Positions 23,701 through 34,388 of a stretch of 64,000 nucleotides of DNA are shown here, piece after piece. The stretch comes from Romanomermis culicivorax. Taxonomy: Eukaryota; Nematoda; Enoplea; Mermithida; Mermithidae. Within the stretch, counting starts at the first letter, position 1. Each line of letters starts with the position of its first letter. A model generated the notes under the pieces. It was not told where the DNA came from. It saw nothing but the letters and a program-made list of their open reading frames with translations, and searched no databases. The stretch covers positions 496,001 to 560,000 of the forward strand of contig CAWUHX010000148.1 in NCBI GenBank assembly GCA_963922205.1, in the 5' to 3' direction. The position numbers and the translations under genes are program-made.

Positions 23701-26700
23701 ATAAAACGAGTCAATTATTAAAATACACTTGTAATTCTATGCTCTGTCAACACTACTCGTGCTATACTCTTCCTATATAACAGTTGGTAAAGTGGGACGG
23801 TAGGTTTTGTGGAACGGTATCGACGGTGATTTTACAATTTTCTATATCTGTTATAGTTCCTCAGATCTGGTATAAGTAAACTTTCGATTGTTTATGGGCA
23901 AAAATGGTTCATGTAACATTACTCAGGTTACGGCGGGCTATGAAATGCACCATAAAACCTCTGATTTCAGAATTTACACTTGGAGACTCTTCCTCGTGAG
24001 TAAAATGAGAATATACAGATTTAATTTGTGATCGTGGAAATATGTTGAGAATAATGGAAATACTGTGCTTTTTGTGTAGTTTTAGAACTTAGAACTATAG
24101 ATTTTTTTATAAAATGTTTGTAAATTGGAGAATGATCCAAAAGAGTACTGCTGACTATTCACACAGAGCTTCTACTGTAGAATTTTGCAATAAAAAAATT
24201 GTCGGAGCATGTTTTGACCAGTTCACAAGTTTGAGAGACAATGTTTTAGCGCCTAATGCTCTGGGACTGGTTTTATCAAAGAGACTTATACTGCAACTGA
24301 GCTGCAGCTTAAGCTTTAGCTTGCCGTTAAGGAGCAGCTCAATTGCAGCTTAATTCGTACACACAAAACACATCGAGAAAGTTAAGCTGTAGCTGAACTG
24401 TACCTTAACGACAATGCTATAACATACACAGTTAAGCTACAGCTCAAGCTGCAGCCCAGCTGGAGCTTAAGTCTCATTGATGAAACCGGCTCCTACTCCA
24501 AATGCATCGACCGGCGTACCAATCGATAGATTCTTTTGAGGCAAGTGCTATTACAATTTGATGTTGATTTCGACCGACTATTGATGGGCAAACCCAAGAT
24601 TCTTGAGTTCCATTGCTGAAATATGCCGGATCAAAAAATTGACATTAAGCGTGCTGTGATAAGCTAACGGATTAGCATATTGGCTACGTGCAAAGCGTTT
24701 CACTCATGATCATGCTTAATTAGCATAAAACTCTTTGATTTACTCGTCGTTCAATAACAGTTGGTAGACTCGATTGTGGTCGATAGTTTCGAAACGGAAG
24801 CACATTGTTAATTTTAGTGAATGAAAAAAATTATCGCCGAATAATGGAAGAGAAGGAGAATAATCGTTTCGAGTACAATATTATGCAAATTTTTGGCCAA
24901 AAAATCTCGAACGGGAAAATTGTGCGGTAGCGACATTAAACGTTATATGTATAGCATTTCCGACCGCGAGAATGATAAAGCACATTCTTTATTGGGTTCA
25001 AGATAAGATTATGCATTCAGAATTGGAGTAGCAGGCACTTGTGCTTACTTGAGCGCGAGATAATTTACTATATGCATAGAAGATTGGGTTCATTTTGGTA
25101 CGGCTATATAGATGAACCATGTACAGTCTTCTTTGGTACGGTAAAAAACAGGCTTATAACGTTAACAAGCGGAAAAAAGGAGGAATGAAGTTTTGTGGAC
25201 AAGGCTTAAGAAAAGAAAGAAAGACATAATATTCAACTTCAAATGTATGCATCTGAGGGCTTCCAAAATTTAATTGATAAGCATGGAAGAGATAGCAGAA
25301 AAAAATGCGGTCGGGCGAACAAAGCGGAATTAAGAGAAGTGATCGAAACGCACCAAGGAGCCATAGGAAGATACCCTTGGGGAAAAAGAAAGATTGGGAA
25401 CGGTAGAGTAGCAGTCGTGTGGAAGAATAAGTAAAAACGCTAAAGATAAGAAGTTAGAAAATACGAGAACTGGGTCCAAGGTTGGTATTGAGGATCATGC
25501 ATACATGTGCATCACACGAAATTCTAGTGAATTTAATACTAGAAAATTTTCTTTAGTATGGAATAGTCCACCTCCAATACCGGTTACAATCTTGATGTGC
25601 TATAAAATTTGGAATCACTTTAATGTTTGAACGACATTTTTTTTAACGTATTATTTCAATCGTTTTCACATAGGTTCAGATAGTTTATACAGTTACGATT
25701 ATAGTAGAACTCTGTATTCATTTTTTCAACTTGTCTTGGTCACCATTCTTAAACGATCTCTTTCTATTCAACAAGCTTTGACTGACTTAAAAAGTCACAA
25801 AAGCTCGTAACAAAGATGAAATTAGAATTTTTAAATTTTAAAAGAATGAAGACAGTATTAGAATATTGTGATTTCTCTTTATATTTTCGCTAAGAGTGTT
25901 GCATACAGTGAAGTGTATAACTTGTGAAAAATAAGTTATAGGGATTACTATAACATGAAAAACTAAAATGGACACGTTTTATTTTAGTCAATCTCAACGA
26001 TTTTATACCGATTCACATATTTGAGACACCCACCATTAATGCAGAAAAAATATGCATAAAAAGAGGATTTATATAAATACAGACTTTATTTATATGTTAA
26101 ATCAAAGCAAGCTTTTTATACTCATTTTCTTGAAGGGTTCAACGTAGCCTAGGTCTGATATGACTACGGTGGAAAATGCCCTATTTGAATTTCGACTGGT
26201 ATTATCAGAAATTCTATTTACTAACGAAACAATAATTTGGGGCTTGAAATTCGAAATTAGACAACTTAATATTCCTTAGCAACCTGGGCAAAGTTACACT
26301 GAGCATCTTCTTTGAACTTTCTTTTCATTTAGTGTGCATGATTAAAACAATTAAAACCCAGTCTGCATTTGAATTCAGACGACAAAATTGGGGGAGTGTT
26401 CTGGAGAATTCTCGAAAAATATTTATCCCCTCAGAAAATAACGTACTGTTGGTACTGGTGGATGATTTTCTTGAACAATTGTCTGGGAAAATTTGATTTA
26501 AAATTTGATCTACATGGACATTCGAGAAAGGATCTGCGGTTTTCGTTATCAATATAGTAATTGGCGAAGAATGTACACAACTAAAAATTATCATTCACGC
26601 AAAAATACATAAAACCGTCAATGATTTTGAAAACTACGGTGCAAAAAAGATTCACAGCTATTCATAAGACGCTCAAATTTTTACCTATTCAAAATCGCAG

Positions 26701-28483
26701 GTCTTCTCCCCTCCTCAGGATTGTGGAACTTGTTAAAATAATCTAATACAGGAATACAAAATCATTATTTACATAAGGTAAGGGTTTGCTCGTAAGCTTC
26801 TCATGAATTCACAATCAGATCTACCATTGTCGGGCTTGGAACAGGCTAGAGGTTGTTAATTGGTATTACGAAAATTATAATAAGTCCAAAACCCCTGATT
26901 GTTTGTTCAACTGAGGTGTGCTGATATTTTTATAGTTAAATTAACGCATTGCCCACAGATTATTAGATTTTTAGTACGAATATGGTCTATGGAAAAGAAA
27001 CAGTTCACAGCAAACCGGCCGCTTGGAGTATCAAATAGAATAAGACCACGAATATACCCAAAAAATGTTCCTTTGTTGGAAAAAATATTTTTACAAAAAA
27101 ATTGACTTGACGTCAGTACATAAACGGGAGTTATAAATAAAGAATTCGGAAATACAAAATTTACCCTTTTTCAAATTAAAACTTATCTTGCTGACGGTTT
27201 TTTATTTCTATGAAACAATCCGCAGCACATAAGACTTGGGAAAAAATAAAATTAGGAAAAGGTTTCACAGAACATCATTATTCGCTCGTTTTTTCAAATA
27301 TACAGTCTAGACAACGTTTTTTAAAAGCTGTACATAAACGGCAACAAAGATATTTGTTAGAAACAGGCATGGGTTTGGCGCTGGTAATCAAATCAAATCA
27401 ATTATTACTATAACAAAAACTCACGAAATTGAGTCATTTTTGGTGAAAGCATATACGTACTTAGCCTTACTATACATAATGTACGAGTTATGTGGTAAAA
27501 GACTGAACTAACGTCTACAGAATCTGAACTTAGAATTTGTAACGAAAATTAATACTGCTTGATAGGAAAATTAGCTTTTTCGGAAAATGAGTGTTCTGAA
27601 AAATTTGTGAAAACAGTCGAGTTTGTATCAACTCCTCTGGTAAAAAAAGAATGTGGAGTTCATAGTGATCTAGATGAAATCTGAAAAAATGCAGACATTC
27701 TCCTCTATCCGAATATCCTTGAATAAATTTGACCCACATATTAGCTCAACCCCATGTACTATTTTAACTAAATAACAGTTTCGTAAGAACTACGACTTGA
27801 GTTTTTCTCTGAGCATAAATCAGGAAAAAACAAAAACTGATTATATCAATAATAATTATTGAAGGAAAAATACTTTGGATTGTCATTCCGGCAAACCAAT
27901 TCATTTTTTGTCGAAAATTGATTATTTTTCGGCAGTCGTGCTTTTGAGAGAATAAAAACGTAGTATAATCGTTATTCGCTTGGGAAAGATGAATGTCAAA
28001 GAGCGCAAAAGACGTACGAGGAAAAAAGTTTACGAACCTGAACCTTAAATTATGATACGTTCGACAGAAGCTCACTTGAGTTGTCCAACTCTGCATCATA
28101 CTCAAAAAAACACTACTAAAATATTGCCGCTTTTAGAAATGTAGGCAGCTTAGGCCCAGGTGGCTGTTTTAAATACAGTATTGCAGGAGCTGTGCACCAA
28201 GAAATTATCCGAATGAATGAAATATAAAAACTATTTCGATATACTGTGAACAGAATGTTGAAAATCCTTCCCCTTGTGTCAACTGCCTTCGAAGTTCATA
28301 AAGTAAATTCAAATAAAATCGTTGAAACATGGATTGTGGAGGAACCTTCAGGTCTATAAATTTGAATTTCCGCGACATCACACAAAAATCATGTCACCCA
28401 ACAAAAATGTCCCACAAACAAATATACATAGTCTGAAAGCTCACTTGTTTTTCTAGCTTGCTTTGCTGGTAAGGGTCCAGCAT
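5794..28483 (-). CDS. tub-1: Tubby-family protein (TUB/TULP, TUB-1-like)
   Basis: Thirteen exons read in consistent phase: 28483-28445, 20701-20552, 20472-20345, 18448-18216, 9713-9606, 9509-9355, 7888-7700, 7640-7528, 7147-7039, 6818-6714, 6639-6552, 6492-6409 and 5927-5794. They total 1635 nt, 544 residues plus stop. Tubby proteins are phosphoinositide-binding adaptors that bring GPCRs and other membrane proteins to cilia; in worms TUB-1 acts in ciliated neurons and fat control. The N terminus is a Gln/Lys-rich helix ([12 protein letters not shown]), followed by an acidic Ser-rich linker (SSSDEDD). The tubby domain spans about 285-544, with [80 protein letters not shown], and the family's characteristic SFDGKLACE ending. 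Introns 2 and 11 begin with GC. The end of exon 3 is uncertain (20345 or 20312). The first exon encodes only 13 residues and fits on phase and family pattern. Two plus-strand cystatin genes lie in intron 4. Confidence 0.96.
5928..6408 (-). other. Last tubby intron
   Basis: This 481-bp intron runs from a GATC|GTGAGT donor to a TTTTCGCAG acceptor. It joins HETD to FIVMQFGR as in other tubby proteins. It contains a partial copy of the GATCGATGCAGCG inverted-repeat element. Confidence 0.9.
6121..6265 (+). repeat. Partial copy of GATCGATGCAGCG MITE-like element
   Basis: TTTTGAAATGATCGATGCAG followed by about 125 bp resembles, in the opposite orientation, the right part of the element at 53238-53452. 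Shared internal words include GATCAGGAAATCAAT and GTTGAAAAGA. Only one terminus is recognisable here, so this copy is truncated. Confidence 0.7.
6493..6551 (-). other. Tubby intron 11, GC-AG intron
   Basis: The donor is GAAG|GCATGA and the acceptor TTTTCAG, 59 bp apart. Only this donor joins NKTPIWNE to DTQSYVLNF in the conserved tubby frame; the other frames of exon 12 hit a stop. Confidence 0.85.
7889..9354 (-). other. Tubby intron 6
   Basis: 1466 bp between GAA|GTAAGC and CTTTTCAG|TTTTC. A 70-codon open stretch at 7843-8055 overlaps the acceptor in another frame. I see no gene or defined repeat. Confidence 0.8.
9925..10127. mobile_element. Small inverted-repeat element with G-runs, copy 1
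   Basis: The left end reads GTTGACCATACATGCA and the right end reads, in reverse complement, GTCAACACCATACATGCA. Inside are clustered GGGGG/CCCCC runs beside AGCAGATTTGG and AGCGGATTTTT. There is no coding capacity; it looks like a non-autonomous DNA element. Confidence 0.6.
11750..12183. mobile_element. Small inverted-repeat element with G-runs, copy 2
   Basis: The ends GTTGCTACCATACATGCAC and, inverted, GTAGCAACCATACATGCAC bound about 430 bp. Near the right end TCTGCTGGGGGTCA-type units recur three times, followed by a long C-run. The ends and G-runs match the element near 10.0 kb, so both belong to one family. Confidence 0.65.
12812..12817 (+). promoter_or_regulatory. TATA-like box of cystatin gene 1
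   Basis: TATAAA lies 64-69 bases before the ATG. The neighbouring cystatin gene has a TATAAG at the same relative place (15186-15191, about 55 bases before its ATG). The shared spacing makes both plausible core promoters. Confidence 0.4.
12881..13897 (+). CDS. Secreted type-2 cystatin-like cysteine protease inhibitor, copy 1
   Basis: Two exons, 12881-13249 and 13730-13897, are joined at GAA|GTGAGA and CTCAG|GGA in phase 0, giving 178 residues. An 18-residue signal peptide ([14 protein letters not shown]) leads to a conserved [10 protein letters not shown] Gly-Gly precedes the helix region, the inhibitory loop QVVSG is at 101-105, and four cysteines at 119, 138, 149 and 169 give the two-disulfide layout of type-2 cystatins. 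The second hairpin reads SQSWTG, so the W of the usual PW pair is present but not the P. Cystatins block papain- and legumain-class proteases; those of parasitic worms also dampen host immunity. AATAAA lies at 13984-13989. The gene is antisense inside a tubby intron and is a tandem duplicate of the next gene, with the same intron position. Confidence 0.87.
13250..13729 (+). other. Intron of cystatin gene 1
   Basis: A 480-bp phase-0 intron, placed after ERDC as in the sister gene. No distinct feature seen. Confidence 0.85.
15245..17011 (+). CDS. Secreted type-2 cystatin-like cysteine protease inhibitor, copy 2
   Basis: Two exons, 15245-15601 and 16802-17011, are joined at CCC|GTAAGT and ACTCAG|AAA in phase 0, giving 188 residues. 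The signal peptide is [16 protein letters not shown]. Shared landmarks with copy 1 are [22 protein letters not shown] at 99-103, ERDC, GNCYFKI and YTCVE. Exon 2 opens with an acidic run ([10 protein letters not shown]) and a vicinal CC that copy 1 lacks. The second hairpin is SQPSTG: the P of PW is kept and the W is lost, the converse of copy 1. Extra cysteines at 19 and 52 are also new. AATAAA is at 17090-17095. Copy number and layout point to local duplication inside the tubby intron. Confidence 0.87.
15602..16801 (+). other. Intron of cystatin gene 2
   Basis: 1200 bp against 480 bp in the sister gene. It includes an A-rich stretch at about 16260-16400. No gene seen. Confidence 0.85.
17211..17474. 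mobile_element. MITE-like inverted-repeat element with CCTAGGATT repeats
   Basis: The ends AAGCCTAATTCAGAAGT and, inverted, AAGCCCAATTCAGAAGTT enclose about 264 bp. The interior is built of alternating CCTAGGATTT and CGACAATCGGCGA words in both orientations. There is no open frame. Confidence 0.75.
18449..20344 (-). other. Tubby intron 3
   Basis: About 1.9 kb, depending on the exon 3 donor. Half of it is the long foldback element at 18788-19731. The rest shows nothing recognisable. Confidence 0.75.
18788..19731. mobile_element. Foldback element with Tc1-like ends
   Basis: The left end CAGTGCGGCATAAAAG and the right end (inverted ACATGCGGCTCAAAAG) are each flanked by TA, as in Tc1/mariner insertions. 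The inverted repeats run about 370-390 bp each. Matching words include GTTTATTCAA, TAGCTCATTCATTTTGC, AGCTACGATACAA and TATGCTGAT. Only about 200 bp of unique DNA lies between, and there is no transposase. It is a non-autonomous element. Confidence 0.8.
20473..20551 (-). other. Tubby intron 2, probable GC-AG intron
   Basis: The phase-0 join needed between the EQQRQKRG exon and the GYSNLV exon falls at CAG|GCACGT, with a TTTTTACAG acceptor 79 bases on. No in-phase GT donor of similar quality is present. Confidence 0.6.
24263..24493. mobile_element. MITE-like element rich in AGCTGCAGCTTAAGC words
   Basis: Terminal inverted repeats of about 55 bp begin GGGACTGGTTTTATC and, inverted, GGAGCCGGTTTCATC, then GAGACTTA. 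The body repeats CAGCT/AGCTG and TTAAGCT words in both orientations, so nearly the whole element can fold. Confidence 0.7.
25476..25588. repeat. Short inverted repeat
   Basis: AAGGTTGGTATTGAGG and, inverted, AACCGGTATTGGAGG about 85 bp apart suggest the ends of a very small element. This is weak. Confidence 0.3.
28445..28483 (-). other. tub-1: Candidate first coding exon of tubby
   Basis: ATG at 28483-28481 gives 13 codons ending SKLEKQ, then CAA|GTGAGC in phase 0. Joined to the next exon it yields [18 protein letters not shown], the helical Gln/Lys motif seen near the N terminus of animal tubby proteins. Confidence 0.75.
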
Positions 28484-30720
28484 TGCTCGTTTTCTTCGTC
28501 TGGTGAGTGAGCAAGCAAGCAAGCAAGCAGTTAGTCAGTCAGACGTCTTGCTTTCAATGCAGAATCGATTTTTTCCAATCCAAAAAGCCGACCACCGCAG
28601 GGTTTTTGCTTGCTGCTGCCTCTTTTAAGCTTGTTTCGAACGTCGAATATTGGCCAAATATATATTGTTGATGATTATGTATAATGGTATGAAAGCAAGC
28701 TTCTTCGGCGATAAGGAAAATTATAAATTTTACCCGGCAAACAATAACCGAACAATAAACATTCTAAACATTCTTGGATAATTTTCTGCAGACCCTGAAA
28801 CACGACAAATAAAACAAGAATGAACAATTCGTCGCGGGTTTATTGTCTTCCACACTTTGGAAACTAACGTGTACACAGAATGGACGACGGAGAAGCTATG
28901 CTGCAGCTAATTATAACAAGCTAAACGTTATCTACCGTTTCTGTTTCCCTCTGTTTCCGCAGGCTACTAAACGCAATGAAATTATTTTATGTAGTCTTTC
29001 GGGATCTCGCTCGAACACGAAATTAAATTTCCTAATTAGTGCTTATTGTACGTACGATTTAGAAAAAGCTAGTTTAAGGCTCGGTTCAACTGTATAGTAG
29101 AGTACAAAGTCGAGAAAGTTTGTACGAGGTTTTAGGAACTCCGAATGTATTCTAAATTTAAGGATGTAGCAAGACAAAAAATGGTAAGTCATCAAGTTAT
29201 CCCGAAATCCGTCACTTTCGTAGTGCATTTCATAGTCCATATGAATTAATGTTTACAGAAAAGTTAGCATAACTCAGCTCAACATGCTTGTAGATATACA
29301 TTATCCTAGGAACACAGTTACGTAGAAAAAATAACATTCGATGATTTTGAACGAGAGTTTATCATGTGCTACCAATCTAATCTTGCCTTGTTTTCGATTA
29401 TCCTTTTTCTTATTTTAATACGAAAATATTATTTTTTAGCCAAACATATGTTTTTTTACCATTCTTAAGCATGGGCTGAACAGACACTGTGAAGCTGGGA
29501 CCAGGATTATGACCAAATTTGTGTAAAACAGCTTTCTAAAGGTTATATAAGTGAGTCGTAAACAAACAAAGTCTATATAATATTTTATAATTCACTCCAA
29601 CAAATACAACAATTATTCTCCGTTTGGCTGCTATTTGAATGAAATTTCCGAGAATTTATTGATCAATAGATACGTAATTTTGGGAAAATTACAACAGACA
29701 CGCACATCTGAAAAAATTTGATCTAATACATACTCAAAACACTCAAAAACTGTTACTCAAAATGCTCCATTTTCATCAAGACACAAGCTATAAAAAAAGA
29801 TCTGCTCTACTGCTTGCTGAAATCAAACTGAAATCATCACTGATTACATGTGCAAATTCTCATGTTTCAGTGATCAGGATACTCAATGCAACATTTCAGC
29901 GTCCGAAAATCATTTCTATACTGTAACAAAAAGTATTTTATAAACACGATGCAGTGTTCAGCTGCAACGGTGATTCTAAAATTAAAATTTGAATTGAATT
30001 GCCGAAAAATCCGCAACGATTTTAATTTTTTTTTTGAGCAAAGAAGTGCGTCAATTGAAATCGTACATTCCACAAGAACAGCAAAAGTCATGAGAAACCG
30101 TTAACGTTGACCTCAAGCCTACATTAAAATTGAACTTTAAAAGGCTACATTGGTTAATTAAGGTTGAAGTCGAGCGACTCGGTCCGGATGACCTTATTTT
30201 TCCGACATGCTTTGATGCGTACACCTTTCGAAAATGGGAGTAGCTGTGGGAAAAACATCTTTTGCTTTCAAAAGAAGGTCAAACTCAGCATCACAACTCG
30301 GCTATATAGATTTTTGCTTTCCGAACCTGATAAATTTTCCCAGAAACCTGCTTCCATGCTTTCCATGGAAACAGAATGAAAGTCGCAGCCACGAAGAAGA
30401 ACCAGTACGTGCGCAAAAATCACTTTTTCTGTGACGTCTTTTGTTGGAAAGAATATATAACCTGGGAGTCAAATTAAATTTCTGTGCCGTAACAAGTTTC
30501 TTCTTCGTCAACGTTCAGGCTCTGGCAACAAAGCTGAATTATTAATTTAAAAAAAACGCTTTTCACAAAAATCAATGCAACGAAACGACTAAGTTGCATG
30601 TCAAAAAATTTAGTGAGGTTGAAGAGTCAGGATGAATCCTAAACTGAGACGATCAGTAGATCTAATATGCATTTACCAATGGATTTTTAGAACGCCGATT
30701 TTAACTGAAAAAAATGAGGA

Positions 30721-30915
30721 GGTGGGCTCATTCCATTATGAGGTACGTAGCCGAACAAGTCCTGCTTGTCAGGCAGACGCCAACCTGTGGGATGCAGCAT
30801 CCACTTGGCCGTAGAAAGCATCCAAAGAGCGCCTCATATAAGATGGGCACTTATATGACCGTGTAGTCCTGTAAAGCCTGCCTTTCCGGCTATAGGAAAA
30901 GGAGTAGGTGCGCCC
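30721..30915 (-). ncRNA. Candidate structured RNA, cluster of hairpins
   Basis: Five consecutive stems occur within 170 bp: CTCAT/ATGAG (30727/30738); ACAAG/CTTGT (30755/30765); GCCAA/TTGGC around GTGG-ATG/CAT-CCAC (30779-30109 of the next block, that is 30779-30809); TCATATAAG/CTTATATGA, 9 bp perfect (30834/30850); and CCTGTA/TATAGG with GCC/GGC (30868-30896). On the minus strand the region ends in a run of seven T at about 30708-30714, which would suit RNA polymerase III termination. It matches no RNA family I recognise (not 5S, SRP, RNase P or a spliced leader as far as I can tell). A mobile-element origin is possible. Confidence 0.35.
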
Positions 30916-31493
30916 GGAAAAATTTTCGAGAAAAAAAATAGTCAATAGCTACATTTCAGGCTATGATTGGTGAGTGGAAATGAGTAACATCAGGATACAC
31001 ACATTGTTTGGCATGTATTCCTTCGTGACAGATTCAACAATGAAAAAAATTGTTATCCTGTAAAAAATACGAATATGAACACCTACCAGTATAAAAAAAT
31101 TTTCCCCTAAAAAACCTCAAGCAATGAAAAAAAACTGATAGAATTCCATTGTGTCTATTCAGAATGTAAATGAAATTATCGAATCTGACTCGTCAAGCTT
31201 CAATAGGTCAAGTATGATCTTCACACGAGCAGAATACATACACGTGGAGAGTTTGGGAGGGTTTGACTCTCATAAGATCTCAATTAAAGATTAAGTATTT
31301 CGGGAAAAAAATCAAAGTTGAATAATATGTTATTTGGGCTGATAGCAGTTTTTTCCTTCGCCATGAAACGGGAAAAAACTTCGCAACCATACCAATACGC
31401 GGGTGACCCCATTAGCATTTTTGTGTTGTTCATATGTAACTAAGTAAAGGTCAAAAAGGTAGGAAAAAATTAAAGAGCTGATACACACGTGAG

Positions 31494-32130
31494 AAAACAA
31501 AAAACAAAAATAAAGAAAGGTAAACTAAAATAAAAAAGAAGAAGAAATTACCACAAGGAAAAGTGAAGAAAATCTTAAAGACAAACGAAAAATAAATTCA
31601 ATAAATATAGAGAAAATACATGAAAATCCAAACGTACGTGTAAAAGAAAAGAAAAAATAGGAACGACAATAAAGAAATGAAGAGAAATACCAGAAACATA
31701 AGCGCAAGAAAATCAATATGAAGAAAATATAATAATATGATGAAATTAAATGAAATGCGAAGAAGATACGAATAAAAAAAGGAAAACAAATGTATAGAAA
31801 CGAAAAGAAATATAAGGAAAACAATATACAGAATAAAAATAAAAAAATGAAGAGAAATATAAACACCAACACCACTCGTACGTCCGAAACCAAAAAGAAA
31901 TCAAAACAAGAAAAGAGAAATCGCACAGCTAAAAAATCCAAAAGAAAACAAAAGAACAAAAGAACATAGAAGACATAAACTAAAGCAAACGTAATAAAGA
32001 ACAGAAAGAATATTAAAGAAGGCTAAACAAAAAACAGTATAAAGGAACAAATATTAACAAAATAAAGAAGAATACTAAGTCTTAAATAACAATATATGTA
32101 AAATAAACGAGACGAAAAACAACGAAACTT
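31494..32130 (+). repeat. A-rich, purine-biased low-complexity tract
   Basis: The plus strand is dominated by GAAA, AAAGAA and AAATA words with few T. Long Phe-rich open frames on the other strand are artefacts of this bias. It may be an ancient decayed microsatellite. Confidence 0.8.
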
Positions 32131-34064
32131 TAACCACATTAGATTACTTTCTTTAAAAAACAGTCTTTAGCGATGTACGGTGATCTTGAGACGCTTACTT
32201 ATGAAAAAGTTATGAGAATTTTGTGATCAAAATTATCTTTGCTGGGTTGTTGGGTTAGGATGCAGTAGTAACATGATTTTTGAGGGTTGGGTTTGAGGAA
32301 TGCAATGACCACTTGTGGAATGGAAAGTCATACTTGTAGCTTTTTTAACGCCGACTTGTAACAGGTCTACAAACTTTTTACCCGACGGACCCTAGGTGTA
32401 ATGTCTGAACTCGTCCATGTGATTCTGCATACCACAGCAGATGTCACGTGAGTGGCGTTCCACTCATAATAGTTGACCAGGAACACTATTGACACTCTAA
32501 GTTTCAATTATTTGAAATATTAATCGGAATTTCGCTTCAAAAAAGCCTCAAGAACAAAATGACAAAATAATAACGTTAGTCAACTGGACACAGGCTATCG
32601 AATGCACTATAATCCGTTGGATTTCAGAAATTACCCTAGGGGACGCTCTCATAAGTTCAAGTTCCACAAGACATGAATGGATAATCAAAATTTTGATTAC
32701 TGGCCAATGCTGCTGACAAGTAGCGGAATGAATTACACTTTTATTCCTCACATTTAGAACTACAAGGAGCAATACAAAAAACAGCTCATATTGAAAATTT
32801 GTGATGCAAGTGCTCTACATGAATAGAATGTGATGCGCGGCAGTGTTTTCTCAATCAAAAACATAGTCGTACCTTGGCGAAACTTGAGCCTTAGCTTCGC
32901 GGCAGCTTAATGGATTTTCTATATAGACAGTTAGCACACAACTATGCTAGTAGCACACATACACACTGTGCTATGCTTTCCATAAAAGTGATTATTGAAC
33001 ATTGTCGGCTTTTTATTCAGTAACTATGGAAACAGGGCTCTTGTATCAAAGTATGCTCAGCGGTGGGTGATTTAAGCAGGAAACATAAATTCGTCACTGT
33101 CGGTTTAAGCATGTGCATATAGCATAAAAGCATAAAAGTTCAATAAATACGATTCTTTGCGACGATTCCTCATTCAATTTCCGAGTGACCTAAACTGGAC
33201 TATGCGATTTGGATGGGAATTAATTAAGAAATACAGCTTGATGTCTATCGACGTAATTATCTCATTTTCAATACCTTTACTGTCGTTTTCGGCATCACCA
33301 AACAAAAAAGAAAATCCAAAAAATAGAATGAAAGGAAGAAAAAACACTAGAGAAGGTTCAAAACGCAAACAAAAAACAAAACCATTATTATTCTTTAACA
33401 TAGAGTCCAACTGTGTTGTACTGATGTTTTCATTCAAACTCGCCATTCCTGTTCCTTCTATGTAGATTGAAGAAAGAGAATCGGACACTCCTCATATGTC
33501 ATTCAGCATCCAGCAGCTTTAGGATATCTTGCGGGAAGGTACTACATACAGTTTTTCCTATTCACAAACAACATTGTTTCATTTCATGGGATCATTTTCA
33601 TATTAAATCTAGTCCGTAAAGAAACAATCAGAACATTTCAAGACTAAAACGACGCCATTCTAGCAATCCAAACTGCATACCATGTCCTTGATAAACAACG
33701 AAATCAATTAGATCGTATCAAATCTAATCCGACTCATTGATCAAACAGCTTTCAAATAATAAACAAAGAAGTACGTAAAAAATAAATAAATATCGGAAAC
33801 ACGTAAACAAAAAACTCGAAATTTTATAAACGGGACCACTCGCGGTGAAACAATTCAAGAAAAAAGGGTTCTAGAAACGATTTTAGGTGTAACACCCAAC
33901 GGGAACCCTGTTGATACACTAGTCTGAGTGGCCCAGACATTTGGGAAAATTCTGTAAAAAAATTTTGCATGGAACTTTTTAAGTTACAGTATCCAAAATG
34001 ACTGTATGCACTGATAATAAGTGCATGAAATTCATACGAGAGTGTGCACCTGCGAAAATCCAAG

Positions 34065-34360
34065 GTCACGTGACTGTCGTTCACAATGCCGGTTTGTTAA
34101 TATCAGAATTGAGCAAGAATTGTTCATAAAGCGTGACTAACTACTCATAAATCATGTGATGAAAATTACATGATGTCTATTAAAAAATCTGTCAACGAAT
34201 CTTCTTGCCAGAGTCTGATTTATCGAAGGCGATCATTTTTGCAAGGATATTTGGCCAACATAGTAAGCCCGGAGCAGATCACCTAAAATTTTTATCACGT
34301 GATCTCGGTGTGAATGTGGAACCCCGTACATGCCAATGTGATCATTTTAAGTCACGTGAC
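34065..34360. promoter_or_regulatory. Three TCACGTGA palindromes (E-box/CLEAR-like)
   Basis: GTCACGTGAC at 34065-34074 and 34351-34360, and ATCACGTGAT at 34294-34303. These 10-bp palindromes are the form bound by MiT/TFE-type bHLH-ZIP factors (HLH-30 in worms). They lie 29-330 bases past the PAN gene stop, so they are in its 3' flank. Function is inferred only. Confidence 0.4.
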
Positions 34361-34388
34361 CATTATTATTTTATCCCCCCGACCGTTA

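Larger units (their letters stand above)
20702..28444 (-). other. Tubby intron 1, 7.7 kb
   Basis: It runs from CAA|GTGAGC after the 13-residue first exon to GAATTTTAG|AAA. It contains inverted-repeat elements near 24263-24493 and 25476-25588 and no supported gene. Long first introns often hold enhancers, but I can name no specific site. Confidence 0.65.
28484..34388. other. Intergenic region between tubby and the PAN-mucin gene
   Basis: The 5' flank of tubby includes a short (GCAA)n run near 28510-28530 and a less AT-rich stretch to about 28660, plausibly its 5' UTR or promoter. Further on are the hairpin cluster (30727-30896), the A-rich tract (31494-32130) and three CACGTG palindromes (34065-34360). 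No protein gene is supported. Confidence 0.6.

Noticed and set aside
31525-31959. 144-codon Phe-rich frame on the minus strand
   Set aside because: Low-complexity A/T-rich tract without splice or start context.
33157-33488. Overlapping 100-codon frames on both strands
   Set aside because: AT-rich, Lys/Phe-biased, no splice context, no family.
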